A stretch of 64,000 nt of DNA from Glaciecola nitratireducens FR1064 (lineage in GTDB: Bacteria; Pseudomonadota; Gammaproteobacteria; Enterobacterales; Alteromonadaceae). The notes under the pieces were generated by a model. That model was not told the DNA's origin, did no database searches, and worked only from the letters and a program-made list of their open reading frames with translations. A program made the position numbers and the translations under genes. This document shows, in pieces, positions 36,532-45,870 of the stretch (position 1 is its first letter; each line of letters begins with the position of its first letter). The DNA lies in contig NC_016041.1 in assembly GCF_000226565.1 (NCBI RefSeq), forward strand, positions 620,001-684,000, given 5' to 3'.

Positions 36532-37926
36532 CTATTGTTTATGAACATTAGGCTTTAAACGAAGCACCAATGTTTCGGATATCTTATCTTGAATAGCTTG
36601 TCTATTTGGATCCCAATAGACTTGTAAAAAGCCTAGTAGCCCGGTTGCAAAACCTGCACCATAACCACCGTATCGCCCAAAGCTTTCCCATAAAGATGGG
36701 TAATTTCCGTCAAGCTTTACCACTTCAATTCCAACAATTCTCTTGCCAATAGTTTGTCCACGCCACCAAGCGGTAAATACGCTAAAATACAAAGCGGCCC
36801 AGCCCAGGCTAAGGCCTAGATCAGACATGATGCCTTTCACCCATTCTAAGATGCTGTAAATACCACTTCTTTTCTCTGCAGGTTCTGTCGACTCCACAAT
36901 TTCGATTATATCGTCGGTATAAGCATTGCGCTCTTCGTTTAAAGTATTGATGAATTTGTCCATAAACAGCGTCTTATTTTCATCAGTCCATTGTTTTTGA
37001 GCCACAATGTCGCTTGTCGTAGCATTAATATCCTCGATAGGGATTTTCATTGCAGCAGCACCGACAGCCGCACCTTCAGCATATTTAAGTAAACACTCAC
37101 TATCGTTATTGCAGCTTATATCGATTAGTACAGCCGCTAGGTCGAGAAGACTTCTCATGGTGTCTTCATTTTCTCGCGTTTGCGCAGTTGGACTTAACAC
37201 CGACTCATCTGACTCTTCAAGATCTGCCACAATAGTAAATACGATGACAAAAATTAAGAATGCGGAAAGGCCTCTAAAACTTAGTCGCACAAAATTAAAG
37301 CGTTTTTGCTGTTTGAGGCGATTACCTGCTTTGAAGAATGTCAGTGCAAGAAAGCCAGCAAGAAGTAAAGCGCTGAGACCACTGAGCACGGCAATAAGAA
37401 ACACATCGATGAGCATAGCGACGCCTCTGCGAGCAGGAGTTGCTAGCGGTTGACCCAGTAACTCAGGGGAAACCGTAAAGGCATATGGCGTGACGATTGT
37501 GCGCGTTTCTTTGTTCGAAAGCTTTTCATTGCGGTGTTTACGGGCTGTTGTTGCATTTTTAATATCAATATTTTTAATATCAACATCTTTAATATCAGCT
37601 TCTTCAATGTCAGCATCTTCGACATTACCATCGCGGATATCCTCCACGTCCTCCAAATCTTCAAAACTTTCTATATCCGCGCTGTCAGCGGTTTCAAAAA
37701 ACGGTTCTGACTCATTGATCTTGCGCTTGTTCTCAATACTATTTTTTGATTCTTGTTGAGTTTCATCATGCAGTTTATCGCTCGTTTCAGCAGCAGGATC
37801 ATGCGTGTTGTATTGTGAGTTTTGAGTTGATTCGTCGAGTGATTCAGCTGCTTTCTTTATATCTGTTTCATCATGCGCTGAATCAAGATCGAAAGAATGC
37901 TGTTTAGGATTATCCGAAGAAGCCAT
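36532..37926 (-). CDS. RDD family membrane protein with acidic repeat N-terminus
   Basis: The 464-residue protein has a long, highly acidic, low-complexity N-terminal region (about 1-140) followed by an RDD domain. The acidic part includes about five tandem pentads of the form I-K/E-D/N-x-D (about residues 104-124; DNA 37557-37620). Hydrophobic segments lie near 170-200, 218-238, 385-405 and 415-435, with the RDD-typical arginine-aspartate (ARRGVAMLIDVFL) and WWRGQTIGKRIVGI. RDD proteins are poorly characterised membrane proteins, some linked to ion transport. The region between the RDD halves (about 240-370) is an unusual insertion. The substrate is unknown. Confidence 0.82.
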   Translation of the reverse strand: MASSDNPKQHSFDLDSAHDETDIKKAAESLDESTQNSQYNTHDPAAETSDKLHDETQQESKNSIENKRKINESEPFFETADSADIESFEDLEDVEDIRDGNVEDADIEEADIKDVDIKNIDIKNATTARKHRNEKLSNKETRTIVTPYAFTVSPELLGQPLATPARRGVAMLIDVFLIAVLSGLSALLLAGFLALTFFKAGNRLKQQKRFNFVRLSFRGLSAFLIFVIVFTIVADLEESDESVLSPTAQTRENEDTMRSLLDLAAVLIDISCNNDSECLLKYAEGAAVGAAAMKIPIEDINATTSDIVAQKQWTDENKTLFMDKFINTLNEERNAYTDDIIEIVESTEPAEKRSGIYSILEWVKGIMSDLGLSLGWAALYFSVFTAWWRGQTIGKRIVGIEVVKLDGNYPSLWESFGRYGGYGAGFATGLLGFLQVYWDPNRQAIQDKISETLVLRLKPNVHKQ

Positions 37927-37950
37927 AATGAGTCCGTTATTATTCTACAG

Positions 37951-37978
37951 TTTTACGTAAATTGTTTTATGTAAATTG
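37951..37978. repeat. Tandem 14-base repeat upstream of the RDD gene
   Basis: TTTTACGTAAATTG (37951-37964) is followed directly by TTTTATGTAAATTG (37965-37978), one mismatch. It lies between the rlmF stop and the RDD start, both minus strand, and could affect the RDD promoter or be simple slippage. Confidence 0.6.
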
Positions 37979-37986
37979 ATTTAAGA

Positions 37987-38955
37987 TCAAAACCGCCATG
38001 CAATAAAACGGCTTGCTTTCGCACCTTGCGCCATATTAATCGTTTTACACTCGCTTGCGCCAAGTTTTTTCGCTAACAAAAGCAGTGGAGCAACATTTTC
38101 TTTTTTCGACAGCAATGTCGTAAACCACGTAACCTGCTTTTTAAATTCAACGCTTTCCTTAATCATGCTTCTAACAAATTCAAATTCACCACCTTCGCAC
38201 CACAGTTCATTGTGTTGCCCACCAAAATTAAGTGATGACTGATTTTTAGCTGTTGAGTCTTTACCTCGGCGTTTATGACTATGCCTTGCCAAGTTTTTAT
38301 TCTTCTTTTGACTGCCAGCTAAAGCTGCGTCGGCAGAAACGTGGAAGGGTGGATTGCATAAACTGAAATCAAATGCCTCATCTTCTTTTATAATGCCTGA
38401 AAATATCGCTTTTGCCTTTTTCTGATGCCGCACTTTGACCAGTTGTCGCAAGTTAGGATTCGCATCAGCAATTAGATTAGCACTAGAATATGAAGCGCGA
38501 TTAATTTCGCTACCGAGCATGCTCCAGCCATAACTTTGGCTTGCTACGATAGGATAGATAAGGTTTGCGCCGGTGCCTATATCTAAGCCACGTATCTGCT
38601 TTCCTTCGGGAATATTGCCGTTATTGTCTAGCGCAAGTAAATCGGCAATGTAGTGGATATAATCAGCCCTACCTGGCACCGCTGGGCATAAAAAGCCCTC
38701 AGGAATATCCCAATGTTGTACTTGGTAATAATGCTTTAATAATCCTGCATTCAAGGCCTTAACTGCCGTCGGTTGTGAAAAGTCTATGGTTAGTTTGCCT
38801 AAGGGATTAGGGGCTAAATGGTCTTTCAGCGGTGCATAGTTATCCGCTAATGCAGCAAAGTCATAGCCTAGGTTATGCGGATTTCTAGGGTGCATTTCAG
38901 GCTTCGCATTGCTTTGCTTGCCCGCCGAGCTTGGAGCGCTTTTCGCTGATTTCAT
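37987..38955 (-). CDS. rlmF: 23S rRNA (adenine-1618-N6)-methyltransferase RlmF
   Basis: The 322-residue protein has the RlmF-specific start HPRNPHNLGYDFAALA, a Rossmann SAM-binding motif (GLDIGTGANLIYP) and the N6-adenine methylase motif NPPFH. It should methylate A1618 in the 23S rRNA of the assembling large subunit. The C-terminal TWFTTLLSKKENV is also typical. A Lys/Arg-rich insertion (about 220-240) is characteristic of the family. It is followed after 60 bases by the RDD gene on the same strand. Confidence 0.96.
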   Translation of the reverse strand: MKSAKSAPSSAGKQSNAKPEMHPRNPHNLGYDFAALADNYAPLKDHLAPNPLGKLTIDFSQPTAVKALNAGLLKHYYQVQHWDIPEGFLCPAVPGRADYIHYIADLLALDNNGNIPEGKQIRGLDIGTGANLIYPIVASQSYGWSMLGSEINRASYSSANLIADANPNLRQLVKVRHQKKAKAIFSGIIKEDEAFDFSLCNPPFHVSADAALAGSQKKNKNLARHSHKRRGKDSTAKNQSSLNFGGQHNELWCEGGEFEFVRSMIKESVEFKKQVTWFTTLLSKKENVAPLLLLAKKLGASECKTINMAQGAKASRFIAWRF

Positions 38956-39000
38956 TTTGCCATTGCTCTACAATGCTTAAAGTAAGTGGTTTCTGCCATT

Positions 39001-39708
39001 CTATAACAACTTGGCTTGCAAATCAGATAGTAATATTGTCGGCGGTGGGGTTTTCATGGGCACTTTGTTTTTATAGGTCTTTACCCGTTGCACATGAAGA
39101 GTTGGGTATAAGGTTGGGTTCTCCAAAACAAAATCTATGCGTGGGTGCTGTCGGGTACCTTCATCTAGCCATATATCTAAAAAGGTAGGATCCATTGGTA
39201 AAAAGCACGGGAACGCTTTGTCGTGATAAGGCTCCATTTTAGGATGGGAGTCGCGTGTGATAACAGCGCAACTGTACCTGTTTTCAGCATGCTTGCGATA
39301 CAATGCGCCGAGAACAAATATGCCATCACTTTGCATGTAATATTGATGCTTTGTTTTGCCAACGAGCTTTGATTCACCAATACCTGTTGCAAAAACAAGG
39401 GCGCGTTGGTTTTGTAGCGAGTGCTTCCAAAATGGACTTTGCAGATTGCGTGCGTTGAACGTTGTTTTATTACCTACTGCTAAACCATCATCGGTATCGA
39501 AACAGTCAAACCACCAAGTTGCAGACACTTGCTTTAATTTGCCGTTTTCTCGAATCACAATGTCGATGGTTTTATTAGGATCTTTTCCAAACGCTGGATA
39601 GAAAACCTTATTTTGACCCCGGGTAAAAAAGGGTAAATAGTCTGAAAAATCGGGTTGTAGCATAACAGGACTAGACTGCTCTCCATTGACTTCAATGTAT
39701 CCACACAT
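39001..39708 (-). CDS. Divergent SRAP (YedK/HMCES-like) DNA-protein crosslink protein
   Basis: The protein has 235 residues starting at the second of two adjacent ATG codons, because SRAP catalysis needs Cys at position 2 (MCGY) and AGGAG sits six bases before that ATG. SRAP proteins protect abasic sites in single-stranded DNA by a thiazolidine crosslink through Cys2. The other key positions seem kept: N85 (FNARN), E112 (GIGES) and H162 (PYHDK). Yet the usual GFYEW and NARSE contexts are altered, so it is an outlying member. It lies 45 bases upstream of rlmF on the same strand. No LexA box was found. Confidence 0.82.
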   Translation of the reverse strand: MCGYIEVNGEQSSPVMLQPDFSDYLPFFTRGQNKVFYPAFGKDPNKTIDIVIRENGKLKQVSATWWFDCFDTDDGLAVGNKTTFNARNLQSPFWKHSLQNQRALVFATGIGESKLVGKTKHQYYMQSDGIFVLGALYRKHAENRYSCAVITRDSHPKMEPYHDKAFPCFLPMDPTFLDIWLDEGTRQHPRIDFVLENPTLYPTLHVQRVKTYKNKVPMKTPPPTILLSDLQAKLL

Positions 39709-39871
39709 CATTGACTCCTAATTTTTATATTGATAGACCAATACTATTTAAGCGCAATCTACACTTTGCTCTCTGCGTTTTATTTTCCCAATGATAAATA
39801 ATCACGCCTTTACTGTTTCTGCACATGCTTTATACTTCTATATCTTAGTTATCTAGGCTATTTATTGGCAA

Positions 39872-40504
39872 ATGAATAAAGCGCAGCCTCACTTGCATGC
39901 ATGTCCAGAGTGCGATCTCCTCATTACCATGCCTGACGTTATTTCACATCGCTCGAACGTAAACTGTCCCCGATGTCATCACAGCATTGCGGTTGGGCAC
40001 AATAATGCTAGGCATTACGTGCTGGCCACTAGTTTTACCGCGCTTATTTTGATGTTTATTGCCTGCACCTTTTCGTTTATTTCATTTTCATCAAATGGTC
40101 AAATCCGAACCATCAACTTAGTACAGAGTTTTACACAGCTTTATAGTCAGGAATATTACTTTGTTGCGTTTCTTGTCTTTGCTTTTATTCTACTGCTCCC
40201 TACACTATATTTGGTGGCTGTTTGTCTTATTATTTTCTCAAGCTATAAAGGTTTTGCATTTGTAGCAAGCCCCTGGTTAGGCAAATTGATTAGTTATATT
40301 TTGCCATGGTCAATGGCTGAAGTGTTTCTTATAGGTGTTCTAGTTGCGTTAATTAAAGTGATTTCTATGGCGGAAATTTCGCTTGAACCCTCGTTTTGGG
40401 CCTACGTTATTTTTGCACCGCTATTTACGCATATTGTATCATTAGTTGATAATCACCGGCTGTGGCGTTGGATTGAGCAAGGAAAAAGCGCTTCCCATGA
40501 TTAG
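39872..40504 (+). CDS. pqiA: PqiA domain membrane protein, first half
   Basis: The 210-residue protein has a zinc-ribbon-like start (CPECDL and CPRCHH) and four transmembrane helices. This is a single PqiA domain with the typical LPWSMAEVFLIGVLVALIK. E. coli PqiA has two such domains in one chain of 417 residues; here they are separate genes. With PqiB and PqiC it should move lipids between inner and outer membranes. It begins an operon of four overlapping or abutting genes. The ATG has only a weak ribosome site. Confidence 0.88.
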   Translation: MNKAQPHLHACPECDLLITMPDVISHRSNVNCPRCHHSIAVGHNNARHYVLATSFTALILMFIACTFSFISFSSNGQIRTINLVQSFTQLYSQEYYFVAFLVFAFILLLPTLYLVAVCLIIFSSYKGFAFVASPWLGKLISYILPWSMAEVFLIGVLVALIKVISMAEISLEPSFWAYVIFAPLFTHIVSLVDNHRLWRWIEQGKSASHD

Positions 40505-41117
40505 CTCAAGCAAACCAATCACTGCGGCAAATAGCAATTTAGTTGGTTGCACGGTTTGTCATCAGCTAGCACCCATTAACACTGCTCACTGCAAGCGTTG
40601 TGGGACTGCTTTATCTTCACGAATAGTAAATAGTGTGCAAATAACATTAAGTCTGTTACTTACAGCAGTGTTGCTATACATACCAGCAAATTTTTATCCA
40701 ATTATGAGTACCAATTTACTAGGGGAAACAACGGATAGCACCATTATTGGTGGGGTTATCTTATTCTTAGAACAAGAATCTTATTTTATAGCGTCGGTGA
40801 TTTTTATTGCCAGTGTTATTGTTCCGCTGGCCAAAATGTTTGCTTTGGCTTGGCTGTGCTATTCTGCAACACGAGTAGAATCCATAAAGAAGTATGAGCT
40901 AACTAAGCTATACCGTGTGACTGAATTTATAGGGAAGTGGTCAATGATTGATGTATTTGTTGTGGCTATTCTAGTGGCGTTGATACAGTTTGGAGAGATC
41001 ATGTCAATTAAGGTGGGCTTCGCAGCACCTGCATTTGCTGGCGTCGTGATCATGACCATGATTGGCGCTCATAAGTTTGATACAAGGATCCTTTGGGATA
41101 AAGTGGACGAAGAATGA
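40497..41117 (+). CDS. pqiA: PqiA domain membrane protein, second half
   Basis: The protein has 206 residues from the ATG at 40497, which overlaps the first PqiA gene by eight bases in another frame; an upstream frame to 40446 is unlikely. It again has two CxxC pairs (CTVC, CKRC) and four transmembrane helices, with the signature GKWSMIDVFVVAILVALIQFG. It forms the second PqiA domain. The overlap with both neighbours (four bases with pqiB) implies coupled translation, so the halves probably assemble one-to-one. A frameshift is unlikely because each half has its own zinc ribbon and start. Confidence 0.88.
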   Translation: MISSSKPITAANSNLVGCTVCHQLAPINTAHCKRCGTALSSRIVNSVQITLSLLLTAVLLYIPANFYPIMSTNLLGETTDSTIIGGVILFLEQESYFIASVIFIASVIVPLAKMFALAWLCYSATRVESIKKYELTKLYRVTEFIGKWSMIDVFVVAILVALIQFGEIMSIKVGFAAPAFAGVVIMTMIGAHKFDTRILWDKVDEE

Positions 41118-42811
41118 CAAGCAACACCAATACAGAAAATGGACAATCGGGAAAAACGGAAGAGGATAGCACGCTCAGTAGCCAAGCTGCCCCAGAGGCT
41201 AATGAGCCTGTGGTTGTGGATAAAGCGCGCTTTTCGAAAGTATGGATCCTGCCCATTCTTGCCGCACTCATTGGGTTGGGCATGGTGTATAACGACTGGC
41301 AAAATCGAGGCATTCATATCCAAGTTGAATTTGAGACTGCTGAAGGTTTAGAAGTAAAGAAAACCGTACTGAAGAATCGTAATGTTGATATTGGTCGAGT
41401 TAAAAAGATTAGTTTTAGTGAAGATAAAACCAAAATCCTAGTAGATATCGAAGTGGATAAGTCGATGGGTTCTTTCTTAGTGGAGGATAGCGAGTTTTGG
41501 GTTGTCAAACCACGATTTGGTGCAACGGGTATTACCGGTTTTGGCACACTACTCTCCGGTGCCTACATTGAAGTTTCACCAGGCCAGTCTGAAATAGAAC
41601 AGCTGGAATTCAAAGGGTTGGAAACACCGCCCGTAACATCACTAAATGCTGACGGCATTCATTTAAAACTCGTTTCGCGCGGAAATAAGCCGCTAAAAGT
41701 AGGCAATCCTGTCTTACATAAAGGCTTTGAAGTAGGAGCAGTAGAATCAAAGTATTATGATGACTTAGAACAGGAAGCTCATTACGATGTTTTTATTCAG
41801 GCGCCTTTCCACAATCTGATTACTGAAAACACTTCATTTTGGAATGTAAACGGGCTTTCAATTACCACGTCGACACAGGGTGTCAATGTAACCATGGCGT
41901 CGTTGGATGCTCTGGTTGCGGGTGGTGTAGAGTTTGGCTTATTGGATGGTGCTTTGCCAGGTCTTGGTGTGCCGCAAAACTATCAATTTCAAGTGTATGA
42001 CTCAAAAGAGAGCATTGATGAACAGCGAGATTATAAGTTCGTTGAATACGTGCTATTAGTTGAAGATAGCGTTGGCGGATTGCACAAAGGAGCGCCTGTA
42101 GAGTACCGCGGTATTCGACTAGGAACGGTCAGTGAACCTTACATGGAATTTTGGGAAATTATCGATGTAGCTGGCGTTGGTAAGGAGGAGCGTATACCCG
42201 TTGTAATAAAGCTTGAGCCAGAACGGTTGATGAAAAACGGCTATATTGCAATTGATATTTTTAAGGCAATGGTTGATGACTGGATAAAAGAAGGTCTAAC
42301 TGCCTCTTTAGAAAGTGCGAACTTACTTACTGGCAGCTTGATGGTAAGCCTGCAGCCTGGCGGCGAACCAATTGCCGCGGTAGGACAATTTGGAAAATTT
42401 CCGGTTATACCCTCTTCCCAAGGAGGATTTGCCAGTTTGAGTAAAAAGTTAGAAAATATTCTGAGTGAGCTCGAAAGGTTGCCTTTAAACGCCACACTAG
42501 CGAATATCAATGGCTTAATTGACAGCGCAGATGAAACGGTTAAAACGACAGGTGGGGTGATAGAAAAAGCGAGCAAGACTTTACACACTTTAGAGCAAAG
42601 TCTGGAAGAACTTCAGTCGACATTGAGGGGCCTGCAGCCGGATTCTCAAGTTTATCGCTCAGTTGAAGAGATGATAAAAAAAATAGAAGTCACGCTCGAT
42701 GAAATAAAGCCAATTGTAAAAGAAGTCTCCAATCAACCTAATTCGCTGGTATTTGGTGAGCCCGCAAGCAGTGATAGACAGCCAAAATCATCCAAAAAGG
42801 AAGGGAACTAA
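41114..42811 (+). CDS. pqiB: PqiB, MCE-domain intermembrane lipid transport protein
   Basis: The 565-residue protein has a cytoplasmic N-terminus rich in polar residues, one transmembrane helix (about 40-60) and three MCE domains (about 65-155, 180-270, 305-410). A long helical C-terminus (about 440-540) with heptad-like pattern follows. PqiB hexamers form a syringe-like tunnel spanning the periplasm for lipid transfer. Length and layout match E. coli PqiB (546). The ATG overlaps the stop of the second pqiA (ATGA). Confidence 0.95.
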   Translation: MTSNTNTENGQSGKTEEDSTLSSQAAPEANEPVVVDKARFSKVWILPILAALIGLGMVYNDWQNRGIHIQVEFETAEGLEVKKTVLKNRNVDIGRVKKISFSEDKTKILVDIEVDKSMGSFLVEDSEFWVVKPRFGATGITGFGTLLSGAYIEVSPGQSEIEQLEFKGLETPPVTSLNADGIHLKLVSRGNKPLKVGNPVLHKGFEVGAVESKYYDDLEQEAHYDVFIQAPFHNLITENTSFWNVNGLSITTSTQGVNVTMASLDALVAGGVEFGLLDGALPGLGVPQNYQFQVYDSKESIDEQRDYKFVEYVLLVEDSVGGLHKGAPVEYRGIRLGTVSEPYMEFWEIIDVAGVGKEERIPVVIKLEPERLMKNGYIAIDIFKAMVDDWIKEGLTASLESANLLTGSLMVSLQPGGEPIAAVGQFGKFPVIPSSQGGFASLSKKLENILSELERLPLNATLANINGLIDSADETVKTTGGVIEKASKTLHTLEQSLEELQSTLRGLQPDSQVYRSVEEMIKKIEVTLDEIKPIVKEVSNQPNSLVFGEPASSDRQPKSSKKEGN

Positions 42812-42812
42812 G

Positions 42813-43364
42813 ATGCAAAAAGTGTCTATGCTAGTCATATTTTGTTTGTTGGTGTCGGCGTGCGGAGCAATGAAACAGGCGCCAGATACAACATATTACT
42901 TGTTCGATGCAGATCCTGTGGCACAACAACACAAAGTCACAGAGGCTAGAATTAAACTTGAAAAAGTGACTCTACCCGACTACTTAAGCGGTAGCCAGTT
43001 AGTTATGCGTGAGAGTGGGCACGTGCTTATTAAGGCGAATTACCACAGCTGGGCTGATAGTTTAGATGAGTCAATTCAGCGAGCGCTGTTAAACGATCTT
43101 AATAACATAAACGCAGAAAATGAGTTCGTGGATTGGTGCAGTCCTTGCGACAGTATTAGCGTGACAATAGAGCACTTTTATCCATCTGCCGAAGGCAAGC
43201 TGCTGCTTTCAGGATTTTTTGAAATTTCGAAAAGCAAAGGTGAAAACAAGCTTTCCTACTTTCAACTCGTAGACGAGTTGAGTGTGGATGGTTACGCCAA
43301 TGCGGTAAGGCAAATGCGAGCTCAAATAAGTGAGCTCGCCGCTCAAATTAATCAAAATTTATAA
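42813..43364 (+). CDS. pqiC: PqiC, outer-membrane lipoprotein of the Pqi system
   Basis: The protein has 183 residues from the ATG one base after the pqiB stop, with AAGGGAACTAAG as ribosome site. A frame reaching back to 42753 inside pqiB is not needed. The lipobox LVSAC places the lipid anchor at Cys16. The PqiC/YmbA domain (DUF330) follows with TTYYLFD. It anchors the PqiB tunnel to the outer membrane. It is the last gene of pqiA-pqiA-pqiB-pqiC. Confidence 0.92.
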   Translation: MQKVSMLVIFCLLVSACGAMKQAPDTTYYLFDADPVAQQHKVTEARIKLEKVTLPDYLSGSQLVMRESGHVLIKANYHSWADSLDESIQRALLNDLNNINAENEFVDWCSPCDSISVTIEHFYPSAEGKLLLSGFFEISKSKGENKLSYFQLVDELSVDGYANAVRQMRAQISELAAQINQNL

Positions 43365-43369
43365 ACACA

Positions 43370-43404
43370 GGCCTTAGAGCAACAATGTAGCGGCCTTAGA
43401 GCAA
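43370..43404. repeat. 13-base direct repeat at the pqiC/mgtE junction
   Basis: GGCCTTAGAGCAA occurs at 43370-43382 and 43392-43404. The second copy contains the mgtE stop codon and last Leu codons (minus strand); the first lies just outside. It looks like a small local duplication of the gene end. Confidence 0.7.
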
Positions 43405-44736
43405 TAGTATTGTTCCTAAGCCTAAGAACGCGACAAAACCGACGATATCAGTCACCGTTGTTAAAATAACTGAGCCAGAAAGCGCTGGGTCTATTTTCAG
43501 TTTATCCAGTATTACCGGTACAAAAACGCCGGCAAATGCTGCGGCAACAATATTTAGAAAAATAGCGATAGCGATAACGGCGCCAATTAAAGGGTCGCCA
43601 AACCATGCAAATGCAACCAAGCCGATAACAATGGCCCAAATAAACCCGTTTAAGCCACCTACTTTAAGCTCTTTTCTTAGCAATACCATGGTGTTGGCAG
43701 GCGTTACTTGTTTCAATGCCAGACCGCGTATAATTAAGGTTAGCGTTTGGCTGCCGGCAATGCCACCCATACTCGCTACTACCGGCATCAATACCGCCAA
43801 AGCAACTACTTGTTGCAACGTTGCTTCAAACATACCGATAAAGGCGCTGGCCATAAATGCCGTCAACAAGTTGATGCCTAACCAGATTGCGCGTGCTTTT
43901 GCACTTCTGCGTACCGGTGAAAACAAATCCTCATTTTCATCCATACCCGCACTAGCCATCAGTTGGCGCTCATAATACTCTTCGCTTAGCTCAGATGCCG
44001 TAGTCACGTCAATCCGGCCTATCAGCTTGCGATTCTCATCAACGACGGGCAGGGCGCCATAAGTTGAAAACAGCACGTCCTTTGCCACTTTTTGACCTTC
44101 ATCTGTGGCATTAATCACAGGGAAATCGTCTAAGGCCACATCTACGAGTGGAACGTGCTCTGGTAATGCATAAAGTTTAGCAATAGGAACTGCTTCTGAA
44201 AAATGGCCTGAACGATTGATTAGAAAAATAGTATCAGTGTGTCGCGGCATCTCACGACGTATAAGACGAATACCTTCTCGCACTCGCGCATTTAAAGGTA
44301 ATACCAAATAGTCATGCGTAATCCAGTGTCCTACTTGTTCTTCAGGGTATTGATTTGCTTCGGTAAAGTACTGTCTTTGTACTCTATCCATCGCAGCGTA
44401 TGCACGTTCAACTAACTCTTCAGGTAGTGAGTCGGCCAGCTCAAGCAAGTCTTCCGCTTCAATACCAACAAACAACTTATCCCATTGTTCAGGTTCTGTG
44501 GCGCGCACAAGCACTTCACGAGGATCGCCGCGCATCGCAATGAGGATATCAAGTTTTTTATGGTCGGGTAGGGTTTGCCAAAGACTTAACCGTTGCTCTA
44601 TCGGCAGTGATTCGAGTAGCGATGCCATCTCATCTTCATCGGCCTGCGCGATAATCGCCGCAATGCCCACACCGCTTTCGCTCAAGTCAGAGTGGCTAAT
44701 GACCTCTTCAATCAAATCAGGTAAAGTTTCAGACAT
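43396..44736 (-). CDS. mgtE: Magnesium transporter MgtE
   Basis: The 446-residue protein has the MgtE N domain (about 30-130), two CBS domains (about 135-260) and a five-helix membrane pore (about 285-446) with the signatures PVVASMGGIAGSQT and DPALSGSVILTTVTD. It is a gated Mg2+ channel in the inner membrane, closed by Mg2+ bound to the cytoplasmic part. GGGGAG precedes the ATG. It converges on pqiC, and its stop codon lies inside a 13-base direct repeat. Confidence 0.96.
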   Translation of the reverse strand: MSETLPDLIEEVISHSDLSESGVGIAAIIAQADEDEMASLLESLPIEQRLSLWQTLPDHKKLDILIAMRGDPREVLVRATEPEQWDKLFVGIEAEDLLELADSLPEELVERAYAAMDRVQRQYFTEANQYPEEQVGHWITHDYLVLPLNARVREGIRLIRREMPRHTDTIFLINRSGHFSEAVPIAKLYALPEHVPLVDVALDDFPVINATDEGQKVAKDVLFSTYGALPVVDENRKLIGRIDVTTASELSEEYYERQLMASAGMDENEDLFSPVRRSAKARAIWLGINLLTAFMASAFIGMFEATLQQVVALAVLMPVVASMGGIAGSQTLTLIIRGLALKQVTPANTMVLLRKELKVGGLNGFIWAIVIGLVAFAWFGDPLIGAVIAIAIFLNIVAAAFAGVFVPVILDKLKIDPALSGSVILTTVTDIVGFVAFLGLGTILLL

Positions 44737-44885
44737 AAGAGGCTCCCCAGTAAATGGATGATAATGCGCGTAGATTCACATCAAACGACCTAAACTGCAA
44801 CGGATATTTAGATTATTTATGTATAAAAAGCTAAGCAGATTAGAGGGTTTAGCTCTGGTTTTGAGCTTTTGGATGACTAAGCGTG

Positions 44886-45845
44886 TTAATTCACAATATT
44901 GATTGATTGACCGCTTACAAATGCATTTAAATTGGTGACTACTTGGTTCATTAATGCCTGTGAAGCTTGCTGACTAGCCCATGCTACATGAGGTGTAACA
45001 ATGCAATTTAACATTGCGTTCAGCTGCATGATGACCGAACTATTCGGAGGCGGCTCTTGTGGAGCAACATCTAATCCGGCCCCTGCTATTTCTTTATGTA
45101 AAAGTGCCTCCTGAAGTGCCTCAAGGTCAACAATTGAGCCCCTCGCTGTATTGATGAGTAAAGCGTTGTTGCGCATTAATTTAAGACAGTCTGCATTTAT
45201 GAGGTTTTCAGTTGCAGGCGTCAGAGGGCAGTGCAAACTCACAATGTCGGCGTTAGCTAACAAGTCATGGAGTGAAACTAATGACTCACCTTTCAGCTCC
45301 TTGCGCCCGCTTACACTGTGAAATATTACTCGCATTCCAAATGCCTTAGCATGTAGCCCAACTTGTTGAGCAATGGCACCTGTACCAATGAGGCCCAGGG
45401 TACTGCCGTGTAAATCACTAATAGGCTCGTTATGAAAGCAAAACTGCTGCGAAGCTTGCCATTTTCCGCTAGCTATATCTGCTTGAAAATTGAATAAATG
45501 ACGCCGCAGACTCAATATCAACGACATCACGTGTTCGCTAACAGAGCGTGTTGCATAACCGGGTACATTACTCACTTTTATACCAAGCTCTGTCGCTACT
45601 TTCAGGTCAACGCAATTAGTCCCTGTAGCAGTAATTGCGATATGCTCGAGTTGAGGAAGTTGGCTCATTAATGCTTTGTCGAACTTCACTTTATTAGTGA
45701 TTATCAAGTTAGCACCTTGAGCACGTTCTAAGGTTTGCTCAGCATTTGTTTTGTCGAAATTAGTCCACTTATGCGCAAAATCGGGTGATGGAATGCGGAT
45801 CCCATCTGCAAATGTGGCACTGTCTAAAAATACTATTCGACGCAT
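44886..45845 (-). CDS. D-2-hydroxyacid dehydrogenase (hydroxypyruvate/glycerate type)
   Basis: The protein has 319 residues from the ATG whose complement is 45843-45845, with GAGGAAG upstream. A longer frame to 45980 lies inside the permease gene and encodes an unrelated Arg/Lys-rich stretch. The NAD-binding domain has GLIGTGAIAQQVG, then LHCPLTPAT, NTARGSIVDL and the catalytic His in TPHVAWAS. Family members reduce hydroxypyruvate, glyoxylate or similar 2-keto acids. It follows the permease gene by 25 bases, suggesting one operon and a related substrate. hprA-like is the best guess. Confidence 0.9.
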   Translation of the reverse strand: MRRIVFLDSATFADGIRIPSPDFAHKWTNFDKTNAEQTLERAQGANLIITNKVKFDKALMSQLPQLEHIAITATGTNCVDLKVATELGIKVSNVPGYATRSVSEHVMSLILSLRRHLFNFQADIASGKWQASQQFCFHNEPISDLHGSTLGLIGTGAIAQQVGLHAKAFGMRVIFHSVSGRKELKGESLVSLHDLLANADIVSLHCPLTPATENLINADCLKLMRNNALLINTARGSIVDLEALQEALLHKEIAGAGLDVAPQEPPPNSSVIMQLNAMLNCIVTPHVAWASQQASQALMNQVVTNLNAFVSGQSINIVN

Positions 45846-45870
45846 AGACTTCCTCGTGTTCGTTCTGTTG

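Noticed and set aside
37007-37453. 148-codon plus-strand frame inside the RDD gene
   Set aside because: It is antisense to the RDD gene and Ser/Ala/Arg-rich; the hydrophobic parts mirror those of the real gene.
37557-37620. Possible CRISPR-like short repeats
   Set aside because: The 15-base repeats are coding, contiguous and without spacers.
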